From positions 1-14,470 of the forward strand of contig JAGPGE010000051.1 in the NCBI GenBank assembly GCA_018056145.1: 14,470 bases of DNA, in the 5' to 3' direction. Position 1 is the stretch's first letter; each line of letters starts with the position of its first letter. Below, in pieces: positions 1 to 8,138 of this stretch. The translations under genes were made by a program, and so were the position numbers. Below the pieces are notes generated by a model that had not been told where the DNA came from, did no database searches, and saw only the letters and a program-made list of their open reading frames with translations. The stretch comes from Armatimonadota bacterium (lineage in GTDB: Bacteria > Armatimonadota > Zipacnadia > Zipacnadales > JABUFB01).

Positions 1-2
1 AG

Positions 3-2573
3 GAGAAGGAGATCCAGGCGGCCATCGTCGCCAACGCCGCATTCCTGAACCGGTTCTCGGGCACACCGTACGCAGATGACACGTACATGCACTACGCGTA
101 CGTGTCCTCGTTCAGGCCCGAGTCCTTCCGCAACGAGGAATGGGGCTACCGCTGCCTGGTGCAGATGTTCCCCGATAGTGACCTCGCGGATGACGGGGCC
201 TGGATGCTGGGTAATCTGTACCGCAAGGACTACGACCACGAACGGGCCATCAAGGTTTACGAGCATATCGTGAAGCAGTGGCCCCAAAGCACCTGGGCGG
301 ACGATGCGCTCATGGCGCTCGTGGAGGAGTACACCCACATCGAGGCCACCCGTGAGGCCCTCGATGCCCTGAACCAGCTGGCATACGACTACCCCAAGAG
401 CGAATTCTGCTCCCGGGCGCTGACGATTCTCTCCCAGAAATACATGGAGGTTCAGGACTACCAGTCAGCGATCAACGCATGCAGCGACCTAATCCGGGAC
501 TTCCGCTACTGCGACTGCGCCGACGATGCGCAGATGCGCATCGCCGAATGCTATCGTCTGATGAACAGGCTCCCAGAAGCACTGGATGCTTACGAGAAGC
601 TGATCAAGGACTGGTACGGCAGCGACCTGACCAACCAGGCCATGCGCGAGGCCAACAACCTCGTGCAGCGGCTGAACCCGGGGCGGGCGCCAGAGGAGCT
701 GGACCTGTACGACACCCTGGCGTGGAACCCCGCGAAAGACGCAAAGGAGCTCTGGAACGGCGAGGCCAAGCACTATCAGAACAACGGCATGCACGAGATG
801 GCCGTCGCCAAGTTCCGCGAGTTCATCGAAAAGTTCCCCGGCAATGACCTGTGGGACGACGCCTGGTATGAGATCGGACAGACCTACCTGCGCCAGGAGT
901 TCTTGTTCAACGAGATCAACAAGGCGTCCGGCCCGGAAGACCTTGACCGCCTGAAAGAGGACTACCAGGCGTCCACCGGCGACCAGGGACCGGTCCCGGC
1001 GGACGGCTCGCTGAGCGCGCTCGACAAGGCGACCGAAGCTTTCGCGTACATCGCCAACAATCTCAAAGGAAGCTGCCTGCAGTGCAATGCTCTGGGCATG
1101 GTGGCCCGCTGCTACACGCCGTACGGGGACATTGACACCGGCCCTGTCACCGGTGACGCTGCGTACACCCACCAGGAGATCGTGATCCACTTCCCCTTCA
1201 ACTCAACCCGGCTGCCTTTCTTCACAGACGGCGCAGTGCCGGTGTTCTCCTTCTGCAAGCTGATGAGTTTCTACGCGGATGAGAAGAACTGGGAGACCGC
1301 GCGGGAGATTTACCCGGAGCTTTCGGCCGAATACCCTGGCGTCTTCCCCGTTGGGCTGGAACAGGATAAGGACGCCTTCTACGAACTGATGAAGCTGTAC
1401 AACCTGAAGGTCAGCTTCGCCTACTCCGAGATCAACCACCACATCAAGTACGCCATCGGCGTCTCCGACCTGATCCCGGAGGCCCACTACTTCCAGGCTG
1501 CGATGCTCATGGGCCAGGGCGAGTATGCCCGGGCGGCGGAACTGCTCGCGCCCCTCGCGGAGATGCAGGGCCATGATCTTGCCGCTCCAGCTCTTTACCT
1601 GTATGCCCAGGCCAATATCCGCCTCGGGCTGTGGGATGAGGCTCGGGCGGCCTTCGAATCGCTGGCTGTGGACTTCAAGGACTGTGGTCTCTCAGACGAT
1701 GCCCGCATCTGCTGGGAGCAGTTCCAGGACGCCGCCACTAACCCGGGCAAGTACGACATGACCGAGATCACCAGGAAGGTCTACGAGCAGTTCGGAATTG
1801 TCCCGGCCAATATGGATGTTTTCATCGGCGATGGGTGTGTAGTGCTGGCGCCGTTCACGAGAGCGCCGCTCATGCGCATGTACAACATGCCGAACGTTTG
1901 GGACGAGGCGCAGCGGGTGCTCAAGGACTGGACTGGGGCGGAGAAAGCCGAGCGCGTCGTCATCGTGGTGGACCGCGGATGCGCCAGCACCCAGGGCAAC
2001 CCGTTCAAGGTCCCCGGTTGCCAGATCAAGGACCCACCGCAATGGGGCATGGGGCTCGTGAATATCGCGTCCAACGTGCTCGGTGAAGCCGTCCCGTTCC
2101 TGCGGGAAAACCAGGACCTTCTCGGCGGCGTGGCGGAGTTCGCGGCCGCGTCCCTCCAGTATGACCTCGTGACGGAGACCCGGGATGCCATCGGCAGCGC
2201 GGCCGCAGTCAAGCTGCCGCAGGAGGAAGTCGTTCGTGCCCGCGAGCGCGCACTCAAGTCACTGGATGAGTACGTGATTCAGGGCGAGGACGCTTCGCTG
2301 AACCGCAATGTGGTCGCGGGGATGATGTACGCCCTCCTGGACAGCAATGGGTTCAGCAAGTCACGCATGATCGACCGCGAGCCCTACCGCTCCTTCTTCG
2401 CGGCCCTGCGCGATGCACCCACCAAGGGATCGAGCAACGAGACCTTCGCCAGGGCCGTCAAGGCCACGTTCGGTGACGGTTGCGACCAGCAGCTCAAGGA
2501 CTGGCGCCTGCCGGTGACCACCGTGGAGGCAAGCTCCCAGGCGCGCGAAGTCAAGATCGGGATGATCAGGTAG
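3..2573 (+). CDS. TPR-repeat protein with degenerate peptidase-MA-like C-terminal domain (5' end outside window)
   Basis: The frame is open to the left edge, so the true start lies outside; the first ATG, at base 87, is only an internal Met, and residue numbers here count from it. The N-terminal half carries TPR-like helical pairs of the YbgF/BamD style at about residues 36-68, 72-105, 109-142 and 146-180, each with an A-x-x-x-Y/F-x-x-h-x-x-x-(Y/W/F)-P-x-S rhythm. A second TPR block lies at about 468-560. TPRs are protein-interaction scaffolds. From about residue 590 the sequence changes: a predicted beta-strand stretch (VVIVVDRG), then G-L-V-N-I-A-S-N at 656-663, L-G-G-V-A-E-F at 679-685, and a tail with an FG...L..WRLPV pattern. 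This resembles the layout of gluzincin/peptidase MA domains (HExxH, then EGxAE), but the zinc residues are absent. The cellular location cannot be read because the N-terminus is missing. TPR assignment is fairly sure; the pseudo-peptidase reading is inference. Confidence 0.8.
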   Translation, partial: EKEIQAAIVANAAFLNRFSGTPYADDTYMHYAYVSSFRPESFRNEEWGYRCLVQMFPDSDLADDGAWMLGNLYRKDYDHERAIKVYEHIVKQWPQSTWADDALMALVEEYTHIEATREALDALNQLAYDYPKSEFCSRALTILSQKYMEVQDYQSAINACSDLIRDFRYCDCADDAQMRIAECYRLMNRLPEALDAYEKLIKDWYGSDLTNQAMREANNLVQRLNPGRAPEELDLYDTLAWNPAKDAKELWNGEAKHYQNNGMHEMAVAKFREFIEKFPGNDLWDDAWYEIGQTYLRQEFLFNEINKASGPEDLDRLKEDYQASTGDQGPVPADGSLSALDKATEAFAYIANNLKGSCLQCNALGMVARCYTPYGDIDTGPVTGDAAYTHQEIVIHFPFNSTRLPFFTDGAVPVFSFCKLMSFYADEKNWETAREIYPELSAEYPGVFPVGLEQDKDAFYELMKLYNLKVSFAYSEINHHIKYAIGVSDLIPEAHYFQAAMLMGQGEYARAAELLAPLAEMQGHDLAAPALYLYAQANIRLGLWDEARAAFESLAVDFKDCGLSDDARICWEQFQDAATNPGKYDMTEITRKVYEQFGIVPANMDVFIGDGCVVLAPFTRAPLMRMYNMPNVWDEAQRVLKDWTGAEKAERVVIVVDRGCASTQGNPFKVPGCQIKDPPQWGMGLVNIASNVLGEAVPFLRENQDLLGGVAEFAAASLQYDLVTETRDAIGSAAAVKLPQEEVVRARERALKSLDEYVIQGEDASLNRNVVAGMMYALLDSNGFSKSRMIDREPYRSFFAALRDAPTKGSSNETFARAVKATFGDGCDQQLKDWRLPVTTVEASSQAREVKIGMIR

Positions 2574-2594
2574 GCCAACCTCTTGTGCGGACTG

Positions 2595-2628
2595 AGGGAG
2601 GGCGATGGGAGTGGGCCTCGCCCTCCCT
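2595..2628 (+). terminator. Probable terminator hairpin after the TPR gene
   Basis: A perfect 11-bp inverted repeat (AGGGAGGGCGA at 2595-2605 and TCGCCCTCCCT at 2618-2628) encloses a 12-base loop, 22 bases after the TPR stop codon. The stem is very G+C rich, but only a short CTTT follows within a few bases, so it is not a textbook U-tract. Its place directly behind the stop codon and before the next ribosome-binding site favours a terminator. The rest of the gap to base 2719 shows no promoter I can defend. Confidence 0.6.
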
Positions 2629-2719
2629 GTGCTTTGGGGCTGGAGCTACGCGAACCGCGGGTCTGCTGCCAGCGTCGTTTGCAGGAGAGATCCGCGACCG
2701 GTAACGGAGGACAGCGAAC

Positions 2720-3883
2720 GTGAGCAGCGATAGACTGGATCGCCGGGACTTCGTGGAGACGGTGGCCCGGGGGGCAGCATGCATGGGGCTGGCGACCCTA
2801 GGCGGGACCGATCTCCTTGCCCGGCTCAGCGCCGGGGCCACCGTTGCGGCGGTGGGAAATGTCTCGCAGCAAAGGGCCATGTACTGGCATGTGAAGGAGG
2901 GCAAGGAGACAGTCTGCGACCTCTGCCCGAGTCGCTGCGAGATACAGCCGGGGGAGCGCGGCACTTGCGGCGTGCGCGAGAATATCAACGGCTATTACAC
3001 CTCGATGATCTATGCCCGTCCCTGCGAGATCCGCGCCGACGCCATGGAAAAGGGGCCCTTCCTCCACGTCCTGCCGGGCACCCAGACTCTCGCACTCGGG
3101 TTCGCCGGCTGCAATCTGGACTGCAAGTACTGTCAGAGCGCGTCCTTCGCCAAGGCCCGTCCCGAGGCGACGGACAACAAGACCCTCTCGGCGAAAGGCC
3201 TCGTCGAGCAGATGGTCAAGTACAAGTACCGCTCCCTGACCTTCACCTACAGCGAGCCCATGCAGGCCATCGAGTATGTCCTCGAGGCCGCCCAGCTTGC
3301 AAGGGCGAAGGGCATAAAGGTGGCGGTCCACACAGCTGCCCACTTCCTGCCCAGGCCTTTCGAGGACATGTGCAGCGTGATCGACTGCATCAACATTGAC
3401 CTGAAGGGCTTCACCGAGGACTTCTACAAGCGCGTGACCGGGGGCTCGCTGGCGCCCGTTCTCGACAACATCAAGCGCGTCCGCAAATTCGGCCATCTGT
3501 GGCTGGAACTGACCAATCTCGTGGTGCCGGGGTACAACGACGGCGAGGCCGACTTCAAACGCATGTGCCAGTGGATCATCGACAACTGCGGCGTGGACAC
3601 CCCTCTGCATGTGAGCAAGTTCTTTCCGCAGTACAAGTTTCGCAATGTCCCGCCGACGCCGAATGACACCGTCAAGAACCTGCGCAAGCTCGCATACCAG
3701 ATGGGCATGCGCTACGTCTACGTCGGGAACATGCCGGGAGACCCCGGGGAGAGCACCTACTGCCCCAAGTGCGGCGTGAAGGTCATCAGCCGGGTCGGTT
3801 ATGATGTAAAGTTCAACGAGTTCAACCACAAGACCGGAGTCTGCACGAGGTGCGGGCTGCAGATCCCGGGCCTGTGGGGATAG
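2720..3883 (+). CDS. amrS: AmmeMemoRadiSam-system radical SAM enzyme (AmrS-like) with twin-arginine N-terminus
   Basis: This is a 387-residue radical SAM protein. The [4Fe-4S] motif CxxxCxxC is C131-NLD-C135-KY-C138, followed by Y/T-rich strands (LTFTYSEP) and INIDLKGF. A cysteine cluster precedes the core (C66, C69, C73, C83, in CDLCPSRC...GTCGVREN) and two CxxC knuckles follow it (C348/C351 and C375/C378). This arrangement is characteristic of the AmrS family, whose reaction is not settled; the partners elsewhere are AMMECR1 and Memo proteins, neither of which is in this window. The N-terminus carries R8-R9-D-F followed by a weakly hydrophobic Ala/Gly/Leu stretch, which looks like a Tat signal. 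Start: GTG at 2720, preceded by ACGGAGG nine bases upstream. The DUF362 gene starts 42 bases after the stop, so the two are probably co-transcribed. Family assignment is strong; export is inference. Confidence 0.88.
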   Translation: MSSDRLDRRDFVETVARGAACMGLATLGGTDLLARLSAGATVAAVGNVSQQRAMYWHVKEGKETVCDLCPSRCEIQPGERGTCGVRENINGYYTSMIYARPCEIRADAMEKGPFLHVLPGTQTLALGFAGCNLDCKYCQSASFAKARPEATDNKTLSAKGLVEQMVKYKYRSLTFTYSEPMQAIEYVLEAAQLARAKGIKVAVHTAAHFLPRPFEDMCSVIDCINIDLKGFTEDFYKRVTGGSLAPVLDNIKRVRKFGHLWLELTNLVVPGYNDGEADFKRMCQWIIDNCGVDTPLHVSKFFPQYKFRNVPPTPNDTVKNLRKLAYQMGMRYVYVGNMPGDPGESTYCPKCGVKVISRVGYDVKFNEFNHKTGVCTRCGLQIPGLWG

Positions 3884-3925
3884 GCGCCGCATGTACGAAG
3901 CCCACATTCGGCCAGGAGACGACGC

Positions 3926-4942
3926 ATGGATCGCAGACATTTCCTGCGCGCTACAGCATCGGCGGCATTCATCGCCGGGGCAGGTTCGCTCCCGTTTCGC
4001 GCCTGGGGGCAGGCCGGCAATTCCCGCGTTGTGGTGGTCCGGAACGTGGATATGGCCACCACAACAGAGGACACGGCCATCAAACGCATGTTGGCCGAGA
4101 TGGTCCATGAAGGCGTCCGCGCCCTGGTTGGCGGCGATGTGACCCGTGAGGAGGCGTGGCAGACATTCCTCAAGCCCGGCGATGTCGTCGGGGTCAAGGT
4201 CAACGGAATCGCCCCACCGATGACCACGCATCCTGCTTTCGCGGACGCTGTGGCCGAAGGCGCCTCATTCTGCGGCATCACCGCCAACAACGTGATCGTC
4301 TTCGACAAGGAAGATCGCGACCTTGCCATGAGCGGGTTCACAATCAACCGTGGCGGCAATGACATCCAGTGCTACGGTACCGTGGGGCCCCAGGGCAGTG
4401 GGTTCATCGGCTACGAAGACCGTCAGACTTTCCGCCGCGACACCGCCTATCACCTCAGCAGAATCGTCTCCCGGCAATGCACCGCACTGGTGAACGTCCC
4501 CGTGATCAAGGACCATTCGTATGCGGGGATGACCTGCGCTCTCAAGAACCACTTCGGGTGCATCGACAACCCCAACCAGTTCCACAAGATCAGCAGTTGC
4601 AGCCCCGCCATCGTGGATGTGAACCGCGACCCCAACATTCTGAACAAGCAGCGTCTAGTCATCTGCGACGCCCGAGCCGTCCAGTACAACGGCGGGCCCT
4701 CCTTCAAGCCCCAGTTCCTCCAGCCCTACTACGCGATCCTCGTGTCGACCGACCCGGTGGCCGTGGACACCATCGCCATGGAGATCATCGAGATGTGCCG
4801 GCAGAAGAACGGCATGGAGTCGGTGATGAAGCACAAGAACCCGCCGCGCCACGTCGCTGAAGCCGCTCAGAATGATCTGGGGACCAACGACCGCGCGCGC
4901 ATCGATCTGGTGGTGCGGGAACTGGGCAGCGGTAAGACCTGA
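3926..4942 (+). CDS. DUF362 domain protein with Tat signal
   Basis: A 338-residue protein. The N-terminus (M-D-R3-R4-H-F-L-R, then an Ala-rich hydrophobic segment to about residue 28, then G-Q-A-G) is a clear twin-arginine signal, so export of a folded, perhaps cofactor-bearing, protein is likely. The body shows DUF362 hallmarks: G-D-V-V-G-V-K-V-N-G near residue 87, N-V-P-V-I-K-D-H near 190, and C-A-L-K-N-H-F-G-C-I-D-N-P near 203, followed by I-V-D-V-N. The biochemical role of DUF362 is not established; some relatives are fused to 4Fe-4S ferredoxin domains, but no CxxCxxC cluster is visible here. The start ATG has AGGAGA six bases upstream. It follows the radical SAM gene by 42 bases and is followed by a hairpin, consistent with a two-gene transcript. 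Confidence 0.85.
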   Translation: MDRRHFLRATASAAFIAGAGSLPFRAWGQAGNSRVVVVRNVDMATTTEDTAIKRMLAEMVHEGVRALVGGDVTREEAWQTFLKPGDVVGVKVNGIAPPMTTHPAFADAVAEGASFCGITANNVIVFDKEDRDLAMSGFTINRGGNDIQCYGTVGPQGSGFIGYEDRQTFRRDTAYHLSRIVSRQCTALVNVPVIKDHSYAGMTCALKNHFGCIDNPNQFHKISSCSPAIVDVNRDPNILNKQRLVICDARAVQYNGGPSFKPQFLQPYYAILVSTDPVAVDTIAMEIIEMCRQKNGMESVMKHKNPPRHVAEAAQNDLGTNDRARIDLVVRELGSGKT

Positions 4943-4964
4943 TCGCCTCGCGAGATCCGAACAG

Positions 4965-4982
4965 AGCCGCCTTCGGGCGGCT
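4965..4982 (+). terminator. UUCG-loop hairpin after the DUF362 gene
   Basis: AGCCGCC-TTCG-GGCGGCT forms a 7-bp stem capped by the very stable UUCG tetraloop, 22 bases after the DUF362 stop codon. It is followed by TCCCC rather than a run of T, so it may act as a weak terminator or as a 3'-end stabiliser of the upstream transcript. The remaining bases to 5103 show nothing else that I can support. Confidence 0.55.
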
Positions 4983-5103
4983 TCCCCGCGATTCCCTGCC
5001 ACGCGCGCGGAAGGGCATCCCCTGGCGCGACTGGAATACCTCCCCGAGCACGTTCTCGACACCGTCTGCCGCAGCGGACCGTTACCACGACGAGGGACAC
5101 CTG

Positions 5104-6834
5104 ATGCGCATTCGATACGTCCTGACCGCACTTGCCGCCCTGTGTGTAACCTCATGCCTGGCCGGGACGATCTCCGGCCACGTGTTCGTCGACACCAATG
5201 ATGACGGACAGTGGCAGGCCACCGATCAGGCTTGCGCCGGGGTCCTGGTGAGCGATGGCGTGGCGATCGTTACGACTGGGACAGATGGCGCCTACGCGCT
5301 TCAGTGCCCGGACGCCGCCCAGGTCGTTTTCATTGACAATCCCCCGAAGACCTGGCCGACCCGGGGCTTCTGGCGCCACCTCGAGACGGGCGCCGGCACT
5401 GCCGACTTCCCCTTGGCCGCGCAGGAGCAGAACTTGCCCTTCTACTTTGTGCACGGCACTGATCTGCACACCCGTCCGGACGTTGGGGAGCAGATGGCCG
5501 AGTACGTAGAGACGCTCAACAACCTCCCGGTGCCGGTCGCTTTCGTCGTGCACACGGGGGACCTTGTCGTGGATTCCGCGGCCGGGGAGACCCCCGGTGG
5601 GCGCCTGCTCTTCGAGGTGTATCGGAAGCAGATGGCTGATCTGCAACCTCCGCTGCTCAATCTTGCGGGGAACCACGAGCATGTCTCCTGGTACCGGCCC
5701 AGTTTCGACCCGGATGCGCCCGGTGTGGGCAAGAAGCTCTACCGCGAGATGTTCGGCCCGATGCACTATGCCTTCAGCTATGCCGGCGTGCGGTTTATCG
5801 CCCTCGATGGAACCGACTACTTCGACGGCGGACTGCAGTACAGCATGCCCGCGGGCTGCATCGCATGGCTGAGGGCCTACCTGGAGCGCGTCCCCATGGA
5901 AGACCGGTTGGTGCTCCTGTGCCACGAGCCGCTGTTCTCGCTGCCGCAGAAAGCGGAACTCGAGCAGATTCTGGCCGGGCGGAAGGTTGTGCTGTCGCTC
6001 TCCGGCCACTGGCACACGACCACACGCTCCAGCTTCGCGGGTGCGCCGGAGATCATCGGCGGCGCGGTGTCGTGGTCATGGCACGGCGCGATTCCCGCTC
6101 TCGATGCCATGGGCTACCACGTGGTCCGCATCAACGAGGACGGCTTCGACAGCGGTTTCGGGAACGCGCGGGAGAAGTACTCCGTCACCTTCGCCCAGCC
6201 CACCGTGTACCAATCACTGGCGGGCCAGGTTTCGGTGAAGGCGCAGATTCTCGATCTCGCGAGAGAGGTCAATGGCGCGCGGATCGAGCTTGGCGGCGCT
6301 GCACAGGACGTGACCGAACTCGCGCAGGAGGGCCTCTACCGGGTGGCCACGGCTACACTGGACCTCTCGGCGGCGCCCGAGGGATTCCATGACCTGCGAG
6401 TCACCATGAATGGCGAGGGCGGACCGTGGGTGGAGCACCAGCCCAGGCTGGTGGCATCCGGGAACGTGGAGGAATTCACGCCGACCGGTCCCGCGACCCT
6501 CACGGCGGTCCTGCGCAAAGTGGATGCCGAGAACGCCATCAAGGTCAATGGGGAGCAGATCGGGACCACTCCCACCGATCCGGCCGCAGGGGCGGCGTTC
6601 AAGATGCAAGTCCCGGCGCGCCTGTTGCGACGCCTGAACCGCATCGAGTTCGAGAGCGCGCTGCTTGCCGACGGAAAGACCTACGACGATTTCACCGCCG
6701 AGCGGGTGACGCTGCAGTACGGTGACGCGAAGTACAGGGACCCACGCACCTTCTCCGGCGCCCAGGCCACACTCAATGGCAAGCAACCCACCACCGGGCC
6801 GCTTTGGATCGACCTGACGTACCCGGTGCGATAG
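5104..6834 (+). CDS. Secreted calcineurin-like metallophosphoesterase with accessory beta domains
   Basis: 576 residues. The N-terminus has a signal peptide ending in V15-T-S-C18, a credible lipobox, so it is probably a lipoprotein; signal peptidase I cleavage just after is the alternative. Residues 21-100 form a small prealbumin/SdrD-like beta domain with a D30-x-N-x-D-G calcium-type loop and DGAYAL. The phosphoesterase core spans about 113-305 and keeps every metal motif: D120-x-H122, G-D153, G-N190-H191-E, H274 in CHEP, and G-H302-x-H304. It should hydrolyse a phosphate mono- or diester outside the cytoplasm; the substrate cannot be told. Residues about 365-455 look Ig-like, and about 460-576 form another beta-rich domain, possibly for binding carbohydrate or surface polymer. 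Start ATG 5104 has a purine-rich GAGGGA upstream. It stands alone, after a hairpin and before a 243-base gap. Confidence 0.87.
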   Translation: MRIRYVLTALAALCVTSCLAGTISGHVFVDTNDDGQWQATDQACAGVLVSDGVAIVTTGTDGAYALQCPDAAQVVFIDNPPKTWPTRGFWRHLETGAGTADFPLAAQEQNLPFYFVHGTDLHTRPDVGEQMAEYVETLNNLPVPVAFVVHTGDLVVDSAAGETPGGRLLFEVYRKQMADLQPPLLNLAGNHEHVSWYRPSFDPDAPGVGKKLYREMFGPMHYAFSYAGVRFIALDGTDYFDGGLQYSMPAGCIAWLRAYLERVPMEDRLVLLCHEPLFSLPQKAELEQILAGRKVVLSLSGHWHTTTRSSFAGAPEIIGGAVSWSWHGAIPALDAMGYHVVRINEDGFDSGFGNAREKYSVTFAQPTVYQSLAGQVSVKAQILDLAREVNGARIELGGAAQDVTELAQEGLYRVATATLDLSAAPEGFHDLRVTMNGEGGPWVEHQPRLVASGNVEEFTPTGPATLTAVLRKVDAENAIKVNGEQIGTTPTDPAAGAAFKMQVPARLLRRLNRIEFESALLADGKTYDDFTAERVTLQYGDAKYRDPRTFSGAQATLNGKQPTTGPLWIDLTYPVR

Positions 6835-6947
6835 CCGGCGCCATTGGGGTGCATTCCGCGAATGTGGGCATGGGCACAGGTCAAGGGTATCATCGCCGAG
6901 AAGCAACCGCGTGCGGTCGCCACGATGGGCCCTGTGTCTTGTCCTGG

Positions 6948-6993
6948 CAGCGTGGGGTCCCGTGCGCTGGACGACGCGCACACCCCACGGCTG
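6948..6993. repeat. Interrupted inverted repeat in the gap before the dehydrogenase gene
   Basis: CGTGGGG (6951-6957) pairs with CCCCACG (6983-6989), GTGCGC (6962-6967) pairs with GCGCAC (6976-6981), and flanking CAG/CTG extends the stem; the loop is eight bases. It is 113 bases after the phosphoesterase stop and 84 bases before the dehydrogenase start. No T-run follows on either strand. It could be an mRNA structure, a weak terminator, or an operator; the sequence alone does not decide. Confidence 0.5.
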
Positions 6994-7001
6994 GCGGGGA
7001 A

Positions 7002-7029
7002 TGCATTCGGCCTGCTTTCGGCAAATGCA
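7002..7029. repeat. Small inverted repeat TGCATT...AATGCA upstream of the dehydrogenase
   Basis: TGCATT (7002-7007) and AATGCA (7024-7029) flank an inner GCC/GGC pair (7010-7012 with 7020-7022). It lies 48 bases upstream of the dehydrogenase start codon, where an operator or leader hairpin might sit. Six-base arms can occur by chance, so this is weak. Apart from this and the repeat at 6948-6993, the 6835-7077 gap shows no promoter or gene that I can support. Confidence 0.3.
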
Positions 7030-7077
7030 CCAGCGCGTGCAGCAGTCACGCGGCGACCCAACTCCGAGGTGACATAC

Positions 7078-8121
7078 ATGCGGGCGGTTCGCATTGCGGC
7101 CGCGGGTGATCTGCGGCTGGTTGACGTCCCCGTTCCCGAACCAGGCCCGGGGGAGATCTTGGTGCGCGTTGGCTTCGCGGGTATCTGCTTCACGGACATT
7201 GAGGTTCTGAGGGGCAACCACGAGGCGTACCTGTCGGGGTGGGGAAGGTACCCCATCGTACCCGGGCACGAATGGGCCGGGCACGTTGCCGCCGTGGGCG
7301 ACGGCGTGGTGGGTTTCGCGCCCGGCGATCTGGTCACCGGAGAGACGGGCATCGGCTGCATGCAATGCCCGCTGTGCCAGTCGGGCGCGTACAACTGCTG
7401 CCCGGATGTGGTGGAGACGGGCATTATCAACCGCGACGGCGCCATGCGCGAATACCACCTGCACCCGGCGCGATTCGCCCACAGAATGGACGGTCTTACT
7501 TCGCGACTCGGCGCGCTCGTTGAGCCGGCCTCAGTGGGCGTCTATGCATGCCGAAGGGCCGGCGTCGGGCCAGGCGACCGCGTGGTTGTCTGCGGCGGCG
7601 GAAGCATCGGGCAACTGTGCGCCCAGGCGGCCAGGGCATTGGGCGCGGAGCAGGTCGCGGTCACCTCGCGCAGCCGCGAGAAGCTCGACCTTGCGGTGCG
7701 CCTCGGGGCTGACGCCGCCATCAACGCCGCGCAGGAGGACGCGCGGAAGTGCGCGCGGGAACTCACCTCCGGCGACCTTTTCACCGTGGCCATCGAGGCC
7801 GCGGGAACAAGCGCGGCGCTGGATGACTGTCTCGCCCTGGCTGCGCCGCGCGGCCGGATTGCGCTTGTGGGCTATGCTGATGACGAGCCGTATGCGCATT
7901 CCCTCGCGAAGATCATCGGCGTCGAATTGTCCGTGATCGGCGTGCGCGGCAGCCCGGGAGTGTGGCCAGAGACCATCGCCATGGTCCGCGAGGGACGGCT
8001 GCAACTCGCCCCGCTCATCAGCCACGAGTACCCGCTTGGGCAGTACTCGGAAGCATTTGAGACCGCCTCGAAAGGCGGCCCCAATGTGCTGAAAGTGCTG
8101 CTGAATCTGGACGCGGGGTAG
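7078..8121 (+). CDS. Zinc-dependent medium-chain alcohol/polyol dehydrogenase
   Basis: 347 residues, the normal length for the zinc MDR family (sorbitol, threonine and galactitol-phosphate dehydrogenase relatives). It should oxidise a secondary alcohol or polyol with NAD(P)+ in the cytoplasm. Catalytic zinc ligands are C37, H64-E65 (GHEW) and E149 (VEPASV). The structural zinc lobe is C94, C97, C100 and C108. The Rossmann fold shows GGGSIG at 173-178, followed by a strand ending VAVTSRSREKL, where Ser rather than Asp after the second strand may favour NADP, but that is only a hint. The frame is open further upstream, to an ATG at 6844, but the family begins at MRAVRI, and GAGGT lies eight bases before the ATG at 7078, so I choose that start. 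It converges on purN with 17 bases between. The substrate is not identifiable. Confidence 0.9.
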   Translation: MRAVRIAAAGDLRLVDVPVPEPGPGEILVRVGFAGICFTDIEVLRGNHEAYLSGWGRYPIVPGHEWAGHVAAVGDGVVGFAPGDLVTGETGIGCMQCPLCQSGAYNCCPDVVETGIINRDGAMREYHLHPARFAHRMDGLTSRLGALVEPASVGVYACRRAGVGPGDRVVVCGGGSIGQLCAQAARALGAEQVAVTSRSREKLDLAVRLGADAAINAAQEDARKCARELTSGDLFTVAIEAAGTSAALDDCLALAAPRGRIALVGYADDEPYAHSLAKIIGVELSVIGVRGSPGVWPETIAMVREGRLQLAPLISHEYPLGQYSEAFETASKGGPNVLKVLLNLDAG

Positions 8122-8138
8122 GCAGGGACTCTCCGCGA

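Noticed and set aside
3767..3859. CxxC knuckles at the end of the radical SAM protein as a novel fused zinc domain
   Set aside because: A CPxCG...CxxCG tail appears to be a regular part of AmrS-type proteins as I know the family, so it is not a new fusion.
2798..4231. A 477-codon open frame on the minus strand opposite the radical SAM and DUF362 genes
   Set aside because: It is antisense to two genes with clear family motifs, has no recognisable domain, and such long shadows are common in G+C-rich DNA.
6844..7077. N-terminal extension of the zinc dehydrogenase to an upstream ATG
   Set aside because: The extra 78 residues resemble no domain, the family starts at base 7078, and a well-placed GAGGT supports that start.
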